Assembly: GCA_035541255.1 (NCBI GenBank)
Contig: DATKNR010000047.1
Coordinates: 1-45,774, forward strand
Direction: 5' to 3'
Origin: JOPF136 sp035541255
GTDB taxonomy: Bacteria; Acidobacteriota; Terriglobia; Acidiferrales; UBA7541
DNA: 45,774 bases
Shown here: positions 1 to 7,761 of the stretch, in pieces
Layout: each line of letters begins with the position of its first letter
Position numbering within the stretch: position 1 is the stretch's first letter
The notes under the pieces: generated by a model
Seen by the model: only the letters and a program-made list of their open reading frames with translations
Told to the model about the DNA's origin: nothing
Databases searched by the model: none
Made by a program: the position numbers and the translations under genes

Positions 1-1
1 C

Positions 2-166
2 GGCGCCGACCGTTTGTGGAAGCGGGACCGCTACGGCCTGAGCGCGAAGCTGAGCGTGGTGAACCTGACGGACAAAGTGGCGCTGTACAATTTTCTTTCC
101 AGCTTTTCCGGCACTCACTTCGTCACGCCGCGCATATTCCAAGGGGAATTGACCCTGCACTTCTAA
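2..166 (+). CDS. TonB-dependent receptor, C-terminal end (partial)
   Basis: Only the last 54 codons are present; the gene enters from the left edge in frame 2 and stops at a TAA. The tail reads as alternating hydrophobic and polar beta strands (LSVVNLTDKVALYNFLS...), then TPRIFQGELTLHF with a terminal Phe. A final amphipathic strand ending in Phe is typical of outer-membrane beta-barrels recognised by BAM, and a NLTD(K)...LYNF segment is typical of the last strands of TonB-dependent receptors. The family call is inference from this short tail; another outer-membrane barrel is possible. It converges on the PIN operon, with a palindromic element between them. Confidence 0.6.
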   Translation, partial: GADRLWKRDRYGLSAKLSVVNLTDKVALYNFLSSFSGTHFVTPRIFQGELTLHF

Positions 167-183
167 CACGGAGAACTGCGGAG

Positions 184-223
184 CGCCGGCTGGAAGCCGG
201 CGGTGCAAAATGCGGGTTACACC
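184..223. repeat. REP-like palindromic element with GTTACACC tail
   Basis: A hairpin with a 7-bp stem (CGCCGGC - TGGAA - GCCGGCG, 184-202) is followed by GTGCAAAATGCGG and GTTACACC. The TTA at 217-219 is the stop codon (TAA on the minus strand) of the PIN gene. The order palindrome, then (G)YTAC, matches the elements at 13385, 20184 and inside ribD. It lies between two convergent genes and has no T-tract, so a rho-independent terminator is not supported. Confidence 0.55.
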
Positions 224-639
224 GGCGCGCGGTCCAGCGGCGCGATGAATTGAATTCCGCTCACCTGCTTTCCCGCCAGCCGCAGATCATTTGTGAGGAA
301 CAGGTCCACGCCCGCCGCAGCGGCGCAGGAGAGCTGGATCGCATCCGCCACGCGCAACGAGCGGTCCCGTCGCAGGGTCGAATACACCAGCGCCGCCTTC
401 TCTTCAAATGGAATCAGCCTCGAAGTCTGCCGGATGGCCTCTTCGTACCTCTTCGCCAGCTCTGCCTGGCCCTGCTCCATGGGCTTCACCAGCGCTTCGC
501 CCAGCGTCAGCGTCGAGGTGAGCAGCTCATCGCCGCGCGACAGCATGGCTTTGCGGATGGCGATGGTGCGCTTCGAAAGCGGCCCGTAATTCTCCAGCAG
601 GTAGATGTAGAGATTTGTGTCCCAGAAGATCCGGCTCAT
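217..639 (-). CDS. PIN-domain ribonuclease (VapC-like toxin)
   Basis: A 140-aa protein of usual PIN-domain length. Acidic residues fall where the Mg-dependent PIN nuclease site needs them: Asp7 (FWDTN), Glu48 (LTLGEAL), Asp99 (RVADAIQ) and Asp118 (FLTND). PIN proteins of this size are usually VapC toxins that cut tRNA or rRNA and are held inactive by a partner protein. I chose the ATG at 639 because it overlaps the stop of the upstream gene (ATGA, 636-639) and leaves a compact PIN fold; a longer reading to 768 adds only low-complexity residues. It is last of three overlapping genes. The upstream partner does not look like a standard VapB (no AbrB, RHH or Phd pattern seen), so toxin function is inference. 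Confidence 0.75.
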   Translation of the reverse strand: MSRIFWDTNLYIYLLENYGPLSKRTIAIRKAMLSRGDELLTSTLTLGEALVKPMEQGQAELAKRYEEAIRQTSRLIPFEEKAALVYSTLRRDRSLRVADAIQLSCAAAAGVDLFLTNDLRLAGKQVSGIQFIAPLDRAPV

Positions 640-1157
640 TCCGCTTCTTCTCTCAGCCGGTTCACATACGCATCGGCATGCTCGTCCGCCCAGATTTCCC
701 TTCCCGAGCCTGCCAGCCGCAGCAACGGATCCTTTTCCGGGGCCGCCTCCAGCGCCTCCGCCGACCACTGCTCATACCAGCCGAGCAATCCGCGGAAGGC
801 TGAGCCGCGCGGCATGTCTTCCGCCGCCGGCGTGATCTTGCTCCCTTCCCGCCGCGGATCGTACGGGTCGCCTTTGCGAAACAGGCGCCGCCTGCCCGCC
901 CCCGTCTCGAAGAGCATTCGGTACCGGCCCGGATTCGGGGGGCGATTCGCCACGCAGTGCTGCACCACGTGCACCTGCACGCCAGGCCGAATCTCTCCGG
1001 CAAGGGATTCGCGCCTGGCCCGCTCCATGATTTCCTCAGTGCTGAAGTCGCTTTGCTCCGGATAGTCGCGATGCAGCAAAGCAGTGATGATCCACACCTC
1101 GTCCGCGATTTTGAGCTTCGTCTCCTCGGCAGCCTCTGTGGTCGCGTGCTTTTTCAT
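636..1157 (-). CDS. Conserved hypothetical protein, partner of PIN toxin
   Basis: A 173-aa soluble protein that I do not recognise as a named family. The N-terminus is charged and helical (MKKHATTEAAEETKLKIADEVW...), followed by a possible small helical DNA-binding unit (residues about 20-55, DYPEQSDFSTEEIMERARRE). Next is a basic segment containing HVVQHCVANRPPNPGRYR and a Gly/Arg-rich turn (ETGAGRRRLFRKGDPYDP). The ATG at 1157 overlaps the stop of the zinc-ribbon gene (ATGA), and its own TGA overlaps the PIN start, so all three are probably translationally coupled. Antitoxin or DNA-binding regulator is the contextual guess only. Confidence 0.6.
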   Translation of the reverse strand: MKKHATTEAAEETKLKIADEVWIITALLHRDYPEQSDFSTEEIMERARRESLAGEIRPGVQVHVVQHCVANRPPNPGRYRMLFETGAGRRRLFRKGDPYDPRREGSKITPAAEDMPRGSAFRGLLGWYEQWSAEALEAAPEKDPLLRLAGSGREIWADEHADAYVNRLREEAE

Positions 1158-1321
1158 TCCGCACCCCCGTTGTGGCTGGCGACGTCGTGCCGGTCGAGGA
1201 GCGACCGCCAGCATCGCCTGCACAGGTTGTGGTCATATCTCGCCCGCATCCGTCCATCGGGAGCCCGATACACAGCCTTCGCGAAAAGACAGAGCCTGCA
1301 GTAGTGCTTTGAGTGGATCAT
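1154..1321 (-). CDS. Small zinc-ribbon-like protein
   Basis: A 55-aa protein with two CxxC pairs (Cys8/Cys11 and Cys34/Cys37, CRLC and CRRC) separated by 22 residues, the layout of a small four-cysteine zinc ribbon or knuckle. The start at 1321 is fixed by a strong Shine-Dalgarno (AAGGAG, 7 nt upstream on the minus strand); the extra in-frame residues up to 1366 are not needed. It is the first gene of the PIN operon and overlaps the next gene by 4 nt. It could bind nucleic acid or mediate protein contact; no family assigned. Confidence 0.6.
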   Translation of the reverse strand: MIHSKHYCRLCLFAKAVYRAPDGRMRARYDHNLCRRCWRSLLDRHDVASHNGGAE

Positions 1322-1354
1322 GGAACTCTCCTTTCCTGCTGTAGTGCATACGAC

Positions 1355-1384
1355 CATATACACCAATATTTTATGTTACGTCAA
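1355..1384 (-). promoter_or_regulatory. Sigma70-type promoter of the PIN operon
   Basis: Read on the minus strand there is TTGACG (1379-1384), an 18-nt spacer and TATATG (1355-1360). It sits in the only AT-rich stretch nearby, 34 nt upstream of the zinc-ribbon start codon. The -35 match is 5 of 6. An independent promoter suggests the three-gene operon is expressed on its own. Confidence 0.5.
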
Positions 1385-1665
1385 TAGAAAAGTGTTTTTT
1401 CGCCCGGAGCCCGATTCCCCACCCTCTTTGCGCCATTCTGCCGCACTGGCGAGTCCCGGTCCCCGCTCGGCCCTCGTTGCTCGCTGATCACCCTTGGCAG
1501 CCGCTTTTTGAATTGCCCTGTGCCCCCGGGGGCACAAGGTCCAGAATCCACGCGTTCCCGCCGTCGGCCCCCGCCGGCCACCGTCTTCCCCGAAGCCCCT
1601 TCCCGGCCCTCCTCTTGCGTCGCTCACTTGCGCCTTAACCGGGCTTCAGGTAGAAACGTAACAGA
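1385..1665. other. Intergenic region with perfect 18-bp palindrome
   Basis: A gap of about 280 nt between the divergent PIN operon and cinA with no credible gene. It contains the perfect uninterrupted palindrome TGTGCCCCCGGGGGCACA (1519-1536), which could be a dimeric regulator site. Near cinA, TTGCGC (1628-1633), 17 nt, TAGAAA (1651-1656) is a weak promoter candidate only 9 nt before the ATG, which has no obvious Shine-Dalgarno; the mRNA could be nearly leaderless. Confidence 0.4.
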
Positions 1666-2922
1666 ATGAAGGCGGCAATCATCGCCGTAGGTTCGGAGCT
1701 GCTGACGCCGGACCGGGTGGACACGAATTCGCTGTTTCTCACGGCGCAGCTCAACCGCCTGGGCATTGAGGTCGCGCGCAAGACCATCGTCGGCGACGAT
1801 CTCGAGGCCCTGAGCCGCGAATTCCGCGTGGCGCTCGAACTGGCCGACGTGATCATTGCCAGCGGCGGGCTCGGCCCCACCGAAGACGACATCACCCGGG
1901 AGGCGCTCTCCGCCGTGCTGCGCCGTCCGCTGGTGCAGAACGAAGAGGTCTTGAAAGAGCTGCAGGCCAAATTCGAGCGCTTCGGCCGGACGATGCCGCA
2001 AATCAACGTGAAGCAGGCGCTGGTTCCGGTGGGCGCCACGGTGCTGGCGAATCCGCGCGGCACGGCTCCCGGCCTGTGGATCGAGGATGGCCCGCGCGTC
2101 GTGATCCTTGTCCCCGGCCCGCCAGGAGAACTCGAGCCCATGTTCATCGAGCGGGTGGGGCCGCGGCTGGAGGTGCGCGTGACGGGCGCACGCCTGTTCG
2201 CCCGCGAGCTGCGCGTGGCCGGCATGGGCGAATCAGCCGTGGACCAGGCCATTGCGCCGATTTACAAAGGCTATCGCGACGTGCAGACCACGCTGTTGCA
2301 CGTGCCGGGAGAAATCCACGTGCACCTGCGGCTGTGGTCCGCGGACGGGGCGGCGGCGGAAAAACGCCTGGACGAACTGGTCGAGCGCATCCGGCGGGCG
2401 CTGGGCGAAGGCCTGTTCACCACCAAGGGCGAGGAGATGGAGCAGGTGGTGGCGCACCAGCTCACCTGGCATGGAGCCACCATCGCCGTAGCGGAAAGCT
2501 GCACGGGTGGAATGCTCGGCGAACGGCTTACGCGGATTCCGGGAAGCTCCGCTTATTTTGTGGGCGGCGTGTTGAGTTACGGCAATGATCTGAAGACTTC
2601 CTGGCTCGACGTGCCGCGCGAACTGATCGACACGAAGGGGGCGGTGAGCGCGGAGGCGGCGCGCGCCATGGCGGAAGGCGTACGGAAACGCGCCGGCACC
2701 ACGTTCGGCCTCGCGATCACGGGCATCGCCGGGCCCACGGGCGGGACACCGGAAAAACCAGTGGGCACGGTGCACATCGCACTGGCCGATGCGGACGGCG
2801 TACAGGACAAAGCCTTCCGGTTTCCCGGGGACCGCGGACGAATTCGCGGGCAGGCAACCGTGGCCGCGCTGGACATGGTGCGCCGCTATTACCTCCACGC
2901 GGAGGACCGAAAGAAGCAGTGA
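1666..2922 (+). CDS. cinA: CinA-family protein (NMN deamidase / ADP-ribose pyrophosphatase)
   Basis: A 418-aa full-length two-domain CinA. The N-terminal MoaB/MogA-like (COG1058) domain shows IIAVGSELL, DTNS and IIASGGLGPTEDD (residues 5-75). The C-terminal PncC amidase domain starts near residue 265 and carries AESCTGG (around 276-282), YGN and ITGIAGPTGGTPEKPVGTV. In the family the C-terminal domain hydrolyses nicotinamide mononucleotide to recycle NAD by-products, and the N-terminal domain can cleave ADP-ribose; the older name is competence/damage-inducible protein A. The stop overlaps the GTG of thpR (GTGA), indicating a coupled operon cinA-thpR-plsY. Confidence 0.93.
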   Translation: MKAAIIAVGSELLTPDRVDTNSLFLTAQLNRLGIEVARKTIVGDDLEALSREFRVALELADVIIASGGLGPTEDDITREALSAVLRRPLVQNEEVLKELQAKFERFGRTMPQINVKQALVPVGATVLANPRGTAPGLWIEDGPRVVILVPGPPGELEPMFIERVGPRLEVRVTGARLFARELRVAGMGESAVDQAIAPIYKGYRDVQTTLLHVPGEIHVHLRLWSADGAAAEKRLDELVERIRRALGEGLFTTKGEEMEQVVAHQLTWHGATIAVAESCTGGMLGERLTRIPGSSAYFVGGVLSYGNDLKTSWLDVPRELIDTKGAVSAEAARAMAEGVRKRAGTTFGLAITGIAGPTGGTPEKPVGTVHIALADADGVQDKAFRFPGDRGRIRGQATVAALDMVRRYYLHAEDRKKQ

Positions 2923-3512
2923 GCAGCGGGCAAATCCGGCTGTTCGTAGCTCTGGAACTTCCGGCGAGCGTACGCGCTGCACTCGGTGAAACCGCGGCCC
3001 GGCTCCGCGCGGCCTGCGGAGGCGGCGTTCGCTGGACGGACCCTGACGGCATCCACCTGACACTCAAATTCATCGGCGAAACTGAAAGTGCGCGTTTGGA
3101 GGCGGTCCGCATGGCGCTCGCCGGGGTTCACGCCGCGCGCGCGATCGAGGCGGCATTCCGCGGAGTGGGCTGGTTTCCGAATGCGCGTCATCCGCGGGTG
3201 CTGTGGGCCGGCGTGGAATCGGACGAACGGCTGCCAGCCCTCGCGGCGGAAGTGGAGCGCGCGCTCGTGCCCGTCGGAATCGCGCGGGAGTCGCGCGAGT
3301 TCCGTCCGCACCTCACGCTGGCGCGAATCAAACCGGAGGCGAAGCTGGACCGGCTGCGGCGCGAAGCGGAACGGCTGGGCACGCCGGAATTCGGGCAGGC
3401 CAGCTATACGGAGTTCGATTTGATGCAGAGCACGCTGGGGCCTCAGGGATCGGTGTACGTCCGGCTGGAACGGTTCGCGTTTGCGGCTCGGGCGCAGGTG
3501 GAGGGGCACTGA
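2919..3512 (+). CDS. thpR: RNA 2',3'-cyclic phosphodiesterase (LigT family)
   Basis: A 197-aa 2H phosphoesterase with both signature motifs, HLTL at His46 and HLTL at His131, which form the twin-histidine site that opens 2',3'-cyclic phosphates at RNA ends. The length fits ThpR. The start is the GTG at 2919 that overlaps the cinA stop by 4 nt. A cinA-thpR pairing is common in bacteria. Confidence 0.92.
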   Translation: MSSGQIRLFVALELPASVRAALGETAARLRAACGGGVRWTDPDGIHLTLKFIGETESARLEAVRMALAGVHAARAIEAAFRGVGWFPNARHPRVLWAGVESDERLPALAAEVERALVPVGIARESREFRPHLTLARIKPEAKLDRLRREAERLGTPEFGQASYTEFDLMQSTLGPQGSVYVRLERFAFAARAQVEGH

Positions 3513-3513
3513 A

Positions 3514-4134
3514 GTGCGTGCGGAGTGGCTGCTTCCGCTGGCGGGCTATTTGATGGGATCGATTCCTTTCGGCTTCCTGATTGTCCGGCTGACAAGGGGC
3601 ACGGACGTGCGCGCATCGGGCAGCGGCAACATTGGCGCCACGAACGTGAATCGCGTGGCAGGAGCGGGAGCGGGGCTGCTCACGCTGCTGCTGGATATCG
3701 CGAAGGGCTACGGGGCGGTGTGGCTGGCCGGCCGCCTGACCGGTGGAGACGTGGCCTGCATGGCTGCCACGGGACTCGCCGCTGTCGTGGGGCACATGTT
3801 TCCCGTGTGGCTGAAGTTCCGAGGCGGAAAGGGAGTGGCAACGACGGTGGGGGTGTTCGTGCCGCTGTGCTGGATGGCGGTGGCGGCCGCGGCGGTGGTA
3901 TGGGTGGTGGTGGTTTCCCTGTGGCGGTACGTTTCTCTCGCTTCCGTGGTGGCCGCCGGGGCATTGCCCGTCTGCATGTACTTGCTGTACGCGCCGGGAA
4001 CACATCACGCGCCGCCGCTCAGCGTGTCGCTGGCCACCGCCGTGGTGAGTATTCTGATCGTCGTGAAGCACCGCGAAAATGTGCGGCGGCTTCTGGCCGG
4101 CTCGGAAAACCGACTGACGATGGGCGGAAAATAA
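3514..4134 (+). CDS. plsY: Acyl-phosphate:glycerol-3-phosphate acyltransferase
   Basis: An integral membrane protein of 206 aa with about five hydrophobic segments. PlsY motifs are present: GSGNIGATN (residues 36-44) and GHMFPVWLKFRGGKGVAT. It transfers an acyl group from acyl-phosphate to glycerol-3-phosphate, the first step of phospholipid synthesis. The GTG at 3514 is preferred because GAGGGG lies 7 nt upstream and the first membrane helix starts at once; an in-frame TTG at 3481 lies inside thpR. gpsA, which makes its substrate, follows 19 nt downstream. Confidence 0.93.
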   Translation: MRAEWLLPLAGYLMGSIPFGFLIVRLTRGTDVRASGSGNIGATNVNRVAGAGAGLLTLLLDIAKGYGAVWLAGRLTGGDVACMAATGLAAVVGHMFPVWLKFRGGKGVATTVGVFVPLCWMAVAAAAVVWVVVVSLWRYVSLASVVAAGALPVCMYLLYAPGTHHAPPLSVSLATAVVSILIVVKHRENVRRLLAGSENRLTMGGK

Positions 4135-4153
4135 AAGCGCGCGAGCGAGGCGA

Positions 4154-5158
4154 ATGAGAAAAATCGCGATTCTCGGAGCGGGAAGCTGGGGAACGGCGCT
4201 GGCGCTGGTGCTGCTGCGCAGCCGGAAAGAGCACAGCGTGTGCCTGTGGGCGCGCCGCGCGGAACTGGCGGAGGCACTCGCAAGAAAACGCGTGAACACC
4301 GATTACCTCGACGGATTCGAGCTGCCGCGGCAACTGGAAATCACGAGCGATCTGGCGAAGGCGGTGGAAGACGCGGAAATCGTGCTGGGCGTAATTCCCT
4401 CCGAACATGCACGCGTGATTTATACGAACGCGCTGCCCTATCTTTCTCCGGAAGTGCGCATCGTGAGCGCGACGAAGGGACTGGATTTTCCCACGCTGGA
4501 GCGAATGACCCAAATGATCGCGTCGGTGGTGGGGGAACGGTTTCCGGCGCGCGTTGCGGCGCTCTCCGGTCCCTCGTTTGCGCGGGAGACGGCGCGGGGC
4601 GATCCCACGGCCGTGGTGGTGGCTTCGGAGGACGAGGCGCTGGCCGGGGAAATTCAGGAAGAGCTGGCCGGACCCACGTTCCGGCTGTACACGAACACGG
4701 ATGTGACCGGCGTGGAACTGGGCGGCGCGGTGAAAAATGTGATCGCGATAGCGGCCGGCGTGTGCGTGGGATTGGGACTGGGACACAACAGCGCGGCGGC
4801 TCTGGTGACCCGCGGACTCGCGGAACTGACCCGGCTGGGATGCGCGCTGGGCGGCCGCCGGGAGACGCTGTTCGGGCTGGCCGGCCTGGGCGACCTGGTG
4901 CTGACCTGCACGGGCGGGCTCTCGCGCAATCGCAGCGTGGGCGTGGCGCTCGGACAGGGGCGCGGGCTCGCCGAAATTCAAAGCGCCACGCGAATGGTGG
5001 CGGAAGGCGTGCGCACCACGGCGGCCACAGTGGAGCTGGCGCGCCGGCAGGGAATCGAGATGCCCATCACGCAGCAGATGCACGCCGTTCTCTACGAGGG
5101 GCGACCGCCGCGCGACGCCATCCGGGAGCTGATGGAGCGGCCGCTGAAAACCGAGTAG
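4154..5158 (+). CDS. gpsA: Glycerol-3-phosphate dehydrogenase [NAD(P)+]
   Basis: A 334-aa protein of normal length. It has an N-terminal Rossmann motif GAGSWGTA (8-15), SATKG, GPSFA and the C-terminal helical domain with the catalytic Lys region GGAVKNVIAIAAG and GHNSAAALVTRGLAE. It reduces dihydroxyacetone phosphate to sn-glycerol-3-phosphate for PlsY next door. It probably ends the cinA-thpR-plsY-gpsA unit: a hairpin CCCGGC-CCC-GCCGGG (5164-5178) follows the stop, without a T-tract. Confidence 0.96.
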   Translation: MRKIAILGAGSWGTALALVLLRSRKEHSVCLWARRAELAEALARKRVNTDYLDGFELPRQLEITSDLAKAVEDAEIVLGVIPSEHARVIYTNALPYLSPEVRIVSATKGLDFPTLERMTQMIASVVGERFPARVAALSGPSFARETARGDPTAVVVASEDEALAGEIQEELAGPTFRLYTNTDVTGVELGGAVKNVIAIAAGVCVGLGLGHNSAAALVTRGLAELTRLGCALGGRRETLFGLAGLGDLVLTCTGGLSRNRSVGVALGQGRGLAEIQSATRMVAEGVRTTAATVELARRQGIEMPITQQMHAVLYEGRPPRDAIRELMERPLKTE

Positions 5159-5163
5159 CGCTC

Positions 5164-5178
5164 CCGGCCCCGCCGGGC
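5164..5178 (+). repeat. GC hairpin downstream of gpsA
   Basis: Perfect inverted repeat CCCGGC-CCC-GCCGGG starting 6 nt after the gpsA stop. No U-run follows, so it is at best a pause, RNA-stability or rho-assisted signal. Confidence 0.35.
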
Positions 5179-5263
5179 GTAGTGCCAGAGAGGTTTCCAC
5201 CAGACACAGCAGAAAATGCGGCGCATTGTGAGGCACGGGAAAGCACATTAGACTTTCGGGGAA

Positions 5264-7033
5264 ATGGGCGTACCCAGTCCAAGCCGGGGTGTGCTGAGCC
5301 ACGTGCGGATTCTGTGGCTCGTGCTGACCGCCCTGCTTCTGGTCAGCCTGCTGCCGATCCTCGCCTATCACTACCAGGTGCTGAAACTCAGCCAGGAAAA
5401 GCTGGAAGACACGGAACGGCTGCAGCAGGTGGAAATCACGCGGCTGCTATCGGGAGAAATTCTGCTGTTCCAGAACAACCTGGACCAGCAACTGAGCGAC
5501 GAGATCAAACTCCTGGCGCTGACGGGGGCGCTGCCGGACGTGAACGCGCCGAACAAAGCACCGCAGGTGGCGCAGCAACTGGAAGACTTCGTGAGCAACA
5601 ATCCGGACCTGCTGTTTGTGTGGGCGGTGAACGCGCAAGCGCACGGGCCGCACGGGGGGAAATTCCGCGCGGACCTGGATCCCTTCGTGCTGAAGGCGCT
5701 GCAGCGCGGCTTTACGCTGTGCGCGCAGGGAACGAAATTTTCCAGCGGGGCGCTGGCCATCGGAGAAGGCAAAGAGACGGTTCCGGCGTACATCGTGGCC
5801 GTGCCGCTGCTGCTGGGCGACAAACCCACGGGGATGCTGGCGGTGGTGGTGTCGCTGAAGCAGGTGGAGGACCGGCTGCGGAACGAGAGCGTGAGGAAGC
5901 GCGAGGTGTTCGTGGTGGACGCGGAGGGACACATCGTGGCGCACCCGAACCGCAAGCGGTGGGTGGCGGGCGAGGATGCCTCGAGCGCATATCCCATCGT
6001 GAGCCAGTTCCGCGATCTGCCTCCCGGCTCGAGCAATCCACAGAGTTCGCGTTTTGCCGCGGAAGTGGGCGGACACCGGGTGGAATATTTCGGCGCGTTC
6101 AGCCCGATACCGGAATTGCGCTGGGCCGTGGTGGCCATGCGGAGCGTGGAGGACGCGCAGGCGGATGCCGGCCTGCCGGAACTGAACCGCCAGGCGCTGG
6201 TGATCGCCTTTGCGCTGACCCTCGCGGCAATTTTGATCGGATATTTCTTCGCGGTGGGAATTTCACAACCGGTCCGCGCGCTGGCCGATTCCACGCGGGC
6301 CATCAGCCGGGGAGAATTCCACGAGCGGGCGATGGTGGCGGGGACGGCGGAAATCAGCGATCTGGCGGAAAATTTCAACTCGATGGCCGAGGACATCGAG
6401 CGGTACATCGAGCGGCTGAAACAGGCAGCGGAGGAAAACCGGCAACTGTTCATCGGGTCAATCCGCATGCTCGCGGCGGCCATCGACGAGAAGGACCCGT
6501 ACACGCGAGGCCATTCGGGGCGCGTGGCGAAATACTCGGTGATCATCGGCGAGCAACTGGGGCTGGATCCGGAAGCGCTGGACAAGCTGAGAATCTCCGC
6601 GCTGCTGCATGACGTGGGAAAAATCGGCATCGACGATCGCGTGCTGAAAAAGCCGGGGGCGCTGACGGACGAAGAGTTCCACATCATGAAGCAGCATCCG
6701 GTGAAGGGCGCGAACATCATGCGGCCGGTGCCGCAGCTTAAGGAAATGCTGCCGGGAATCGAGCTGCACCACGAGTGCGTGGACGGGCGCGGATATCCCT
6801 ACGGGCTGAAGGCGGAACAGATTCCGCAGATGGCGCGGATCATCGCGGTGGCGGACACGTTTGACGCGATCACGACCAACCGGCCGTACCAGTCGGCAAT
6901 GGATCTGGATTTCGCGCTGAAACGGGTGCGCGAACTGGCGGGGACGCGGTTCGATCCAAACATCGTGACGGCCATCGAGAGCGCGGCGCGCAGCGGAAAG
7001 CTGAAGCTGAGCGCGACGCTGGTCGAGGTCTGA
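5264..7033 (+). CDS. Membrane sensor with HAMP and HD-GYP c-di-GMP phosphodiesterase domains
   Basis: A 589-aa protein. Domain order: transmembrane helix (about 15-36), a periplasmic sensor region of Cache type (about 40-305, with VNAQAHGPHGG and FVVDAEGHIVAHPN), a second helix (about 311-332), HAMP (about 333-385), a short coiled segment, and an HD-GYP domain (about 400-585). The HD-GYP hallmarks are intact: HSGRVA, HDVGKIGI (H449/D450), HHE, DGRGYP (GYP at 510-512) and VADTFDAIT. HD-GYP enzymes hydrolyse cyclic di-GMP to pGpG or GMP, so this probably links an extracytoplasmic signal to c-di-GMP level. The ligand is unknown. It stands alone with no response regulator or cyclase nearby. Confidence 0.9.
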   Translation: MGVPSPSRGVLSHVRILWLVLTALLLVSLLPILAYHYQVLKLSQEKLEDTERLQQVEITRLLSGEILLFQNNLDQQLSDEIKLLALTGALPDVNAPNKAPQVAQQLEDFVSNNPDLLFVWAVNAQAHGPHGGKFRADLDPFVLKALQRGFTLCAQGTKFSSGALAIGEGKETVPAYIVAVPLLLGDKPTGMLAVVVSLKQVEDRLRNESVRKREVFVVDAEGHIVAHPNRKRWVAGEDASSAYPIVSQFRDLPPGSSNPQSSRFAAEVGGHRVEYFGAFSPIPELRWAVVAMRSVEDAQADAGLPELNRQALVIAFALTLAAILIGYFFAVGISQPVRALADSTRAISRGEFHERAMVAGTAEISDLAENFNSMAEDIERYIERLKQAAEENRQLFIGSIRMLAAAIDEKDPYTRGHSGRVAKYSVIIGEQLGLDPEALDKLRISALLHDVGKIGIDDRVLKKPGALTDEEFHIMKQHPVKGANIMRPVPQLKEMLPGIELHHECVDGRGYPYGLKAEQIPQMARIIAVADTFDAITTNRPYQSAMDLDFALKRVRELAGTRFDPNIVTAIESAARSGKLKLSATLVEV

Positions 7034-7116
7034 ACTTCCGAAGGTTCCGCGGGGCGCTGTGCCGGCCCGGTCCTCCCATTCGACGCAACCAAATGCCGAA
7101 AGTCAGAGAACGCCGC

Positions 7117-7614
7117 TCACTGCACGGCGGCCTTCTCGGCGGATTTGGCGGGAGCAGCGTGTTTCGGAGGCTGATAGACGCCTGGAACGCTGCGCGCGGC
7201 GATGGCCAGGCGGTTCCAGGCGTTGATGGTGGCGGTGGCGAGGGTGAGGTCGGAGATTTCCTGGTCGCTGAAGAGCTTTTTGGTGCGGTCGAAGAGTTCG
7301 TCGGGCACGTGGCCTTCGCGAATGTTGGTGACCGCTTCGGCCCAGGCAAGAGCGGCGCGCTCGCGGTCGGTGTAGTAGGGCGATTCCTCCCAGGCGTCCA
7401 GGCCATACAGCCGCTGCTCGGTCTCACCGATGGCGCGCAGATCCTTCCAGTGCATGTCCAGGCAGAAGGCGCAGCCGTTGATCTGTGAAACGCGCAATTT
7501 GAGGAGATGGATGAGTGGCTCTTCGATGCTGCACTGGCGGAGATAGCGCTCGAGGCCGAGCATGGCCTCGTAGCCCTGACGCGAAAGCTTGAGTAAATCG
7601 AGTCTCTGCGGCAT
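7117..7614 (-). CDS. AhpD-like carboxymuconolactone decarboxylase-family protein
   Basis: A 165-aa protein with the AhpD-core motif CAFCLDMH (Cys48, Cys51, His55), then the RLYGLDAWEESPYYTDRERAALAWAEAVT segment common in this family. Such proteins are small peroxidase or thiol-disulfide proteins; substrate unknown. The ATG at 7614 has GGGGGA about 7 nt upstream. The C-terminus is a short Ala/Lys-rich tail. It is divergent from ftsY across a 147-nt gap. Confidence 0.88.
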   Translation of the reverse strand: MPQRLDLLKLSRQGYEAMLGLERYLRQCSIEEPLIHLLKLRVSQINGCAFCLDMHWKDLRAIGETEQRLYGLDAWEESPYYTDRERAALAWAEAVTNIREGHVPDELFDRTKKLFSDQEISDLTLATATINAWNRLAIAARSVPGVYQPPKHAAPAKSAEKAAVQ

Positions 7615-7761
7615 TGGTTTGTCCCCCTTCGATTGGATTCGAGCGGCGCGCATGCGTTGCGCGGTTCGTGCAGAGACGGGATTGGCGATGGAGGGAGGAG
7701 AGGGCACGGGGAGCGGGAGGGACGGCGGGAGGCTCCGCAGGGTTCTGCTAAGATAAACGGG

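Noticed and set aside
5164..5178. Rho-independent terminator after gpsA
   Set aside because: Hairpin present but no T-run follows.
4240..6612. 790-codon frame over gpsA and the HD-GYP gene
   Set aside because: Gly/Arg/Ala-rich out-of-frame shadow; the real genes in this interval have complete domain motifs.
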